Shown piece by piece: positions 14,017-14,789 of a stretch of DNA of 14,789 bases. The first letter of the stretch is position 1. Every line of letters starts with the position of its first letter. Under the pieces are notes generated by a model that did not search any database, was not told where the DNA came from, and saw nothing but the letters and a program-made list of their open reading frames with translations. Origin of the DNA: Thermoflexus hugenholtzii JAD2 (lineage in GTDB: Bacteria; Chloroflexota; Dehalococcoidia; UBA2979); NCBI GenBank assembly GCA_945889565.1, contig CAMDBZ010000014.1:1-14789 (forward strand). The letters run 5' to 3'. A program made the position numbers and the translations under genes.

Positions 14017-14072
14017 CCGCTCCCCTCGCCCCGCCTTGCGGGGAGCGGGGCCGGGGGTGAGGGTCCGGGGAG
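14017..14072. repeat. GC-rich palindromic repeat, copy D, between T-box terminator and ileS
   Basis: CTCCCCTCGCCCCGC, CTT loop, GCGGGGAGCGGGG, then GGGTGAGGGTCCGGGG, matching copies B and C. It lies in the ileS 5' untranslated region, about 36 bases before the start codon. Confidence 0.75.
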
Positions 14073-14107
14073 TCCGAGGGCGTCGACGCCCGCGCGAGGA
14101 GTGCCAC

Positions 14108-14789
14108 ATGCCGACCTTCGAGCCCGTGCCCACCCGCGTCGCGTTCCCCGTCCTCGAGCAGCGCATCCTCGACTTCTGGCGCGAGCGCGACATCTTCGCG
14201 CGCAGCGTCGAGGCGCGCCCCGCGGACCGCGTGTTCTCCTTCTACGAGGGCCCGCCCACCGCGAACGGCAACCCCGGCATCCACCACGTGCTCGCGCGCG
14301 TGTTCAAAGACCTGCTGCCCCGCTACAAGACCATGCGCGGCTACCGCGTCCCCCGCAAAGGCGGCTGGGACACCCACGGCCTGCCCGTCGAGCTCGAGGT
14401 CGAACGCCAGCTCGGCCTGCGCTCCAAGCCCGACATCGAGGCCTACGGCGTCGAGGCCTTCAACCGCCAGTGCCGCGAGTCCGTCTTCCGCTACGTCGCC
14501 GAGTGGGAGCGCATGACCGAGCGCATCGGCTACTGGGTCGACCTCTCCGACGCGTACGTCACGTACTCGCGCGAGTACGTCGAGACGTGCTGGTGGATCT
14601 TCAAGCGGCTGTGGGACCACGGCCTGATGTTCAGCGACTACCGCACCACGCCGCACTGCCCGCGCTGCGAAACCTCGCTCTCCTCGCACGAGATCGCGCT
14701 CGGCTACAAGGAGGACACGCCCGACCCGAGCGTGACGGTGCTGTTCCGCGTCACACCCGAGGCGCTGGCGGGCGCTCCTGCCGCACTGC
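14108..14789 (+). CDS. ileS: Isoleucyl-tRNA synthetase (partial, 3' end outside window)
   Basis: The first 227 residues are visible, open to the window edge. The enzyme charges tRNA-Ile with isoleucine. The class I signature lies at 48-60 (GPPTANGNPGIHH, the HIGH-equivalent), followed by RYKTMRGYRVPRKGGWDTHGLPVE (72-95), VDLSDAYVTYSREYVETCWW (144-163) and the zinc-binding-type CPRC (184-187). The form of the GGWDTHG region and the R-x-x-T-M-R-G-Y segment match the longer IleRS type 2 (eukaryote-like) branch better than the E. coli type; this is from memory and needs alignment. The ATG at 14108 has GAGGAG (14096-14101) six bases upstream. Expression is expected to be controlled by the Ile T-box leader directly upstream. 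Confidence 0.95.
   Translation, partial: MPTFEPVPTRVAFPVLEQRILDFWRERDIFARSVEARPADRVFSFYEGPPTANGNPGIHHVLARVFKDLLPRYKTMRGYRVPRKGGWDTHGLPVELEVERQLGLRSKPDIEAYGVEAFNRQCRESVFRYVAEWERMTERIGYWVDLSDAYVTYSREYVETCWWIFKRLWDHGLMFSDYRTTPHCPRCETSLSSHEIALGYKEDTPDPSVTVLFRVTPEALAGAPAAL

Overview
This is a gene-dense, very GC-rich bacterial chromosomal segment with almost exclusively G/C third codon positions. It looks like a free-living bacterium with a metagenome-style genome, most plausibly a Chloroflexota lineage. The clues are the gene mix (a RodZ-like HTH protein carrying a PASTA domain, a double zinc-ribbon protein, a DUF202 protein) and an Ile-specific T-box leader in front of ileS. The phylum is an inference; no rRNA or other decisive marker is present. 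There is no tRNA, rRNA, CRISPR array, transposase or phage gene in the window.

Layout. At 1-329 lies the 3' end of a transketolase C-terminal domain gene (+). At 330-643 is a non-coding stretch with a lower-GC part and a hairpin plus G-quadruplex repeat. At 644-4901 (minus strand, transcribed right to left) is a probable operon: proB, a P-loop kinase, proA, a small acidic protein and a HAD phosphatase. proB and proA give the first two steps of proline synthesis from glutamate. A divergent YihY/BrkB membrane protein follows (5033-5992, +), then a lower-GC hypothetical gene of foreign appearance (6052-6879, -) with a perfect 14-bp hairpin beside it. Next on the minus strand come rimO, a RodZ-like HTH-TM-PASTA protein, a zinc-dependent alcohol/polyol dehydrogenase and rpsT (S20), the last with its own promoter-like sequence. 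Divergently on the plus strand are a DUF202 membrane protein, murJ (lipid II flippase), a double zinc-ribbon protein, and finally an Ile T-box leader driving the start of ileS, which runs off the window.

The most interesting non-coding content is in the spacers. Four copies of a GC-rich palindromic intergenic repeat are present. One lies inside the ileS T-box leader, between stem I and the conserved downstream linker, and one lies between the leader's terminator hairpin and the ileS start codon. A second composite repeat (hairpin followed by a perfect G-quadruplex motif) occurs twice. The T-box terminator strand has two nearly identical upstream and downstream partners, so mutually exclusive hairpins are possible.

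Functionally the region is mostly housekeeping: proline synthesis, ribosome assembly and modification (S20, RimO acting on S12), tRNA charging (IleRS), and cell shape or wall synthesis (RodZ-like protein, MurJ). I do not see a defence island or secondary-metabolite cluster.
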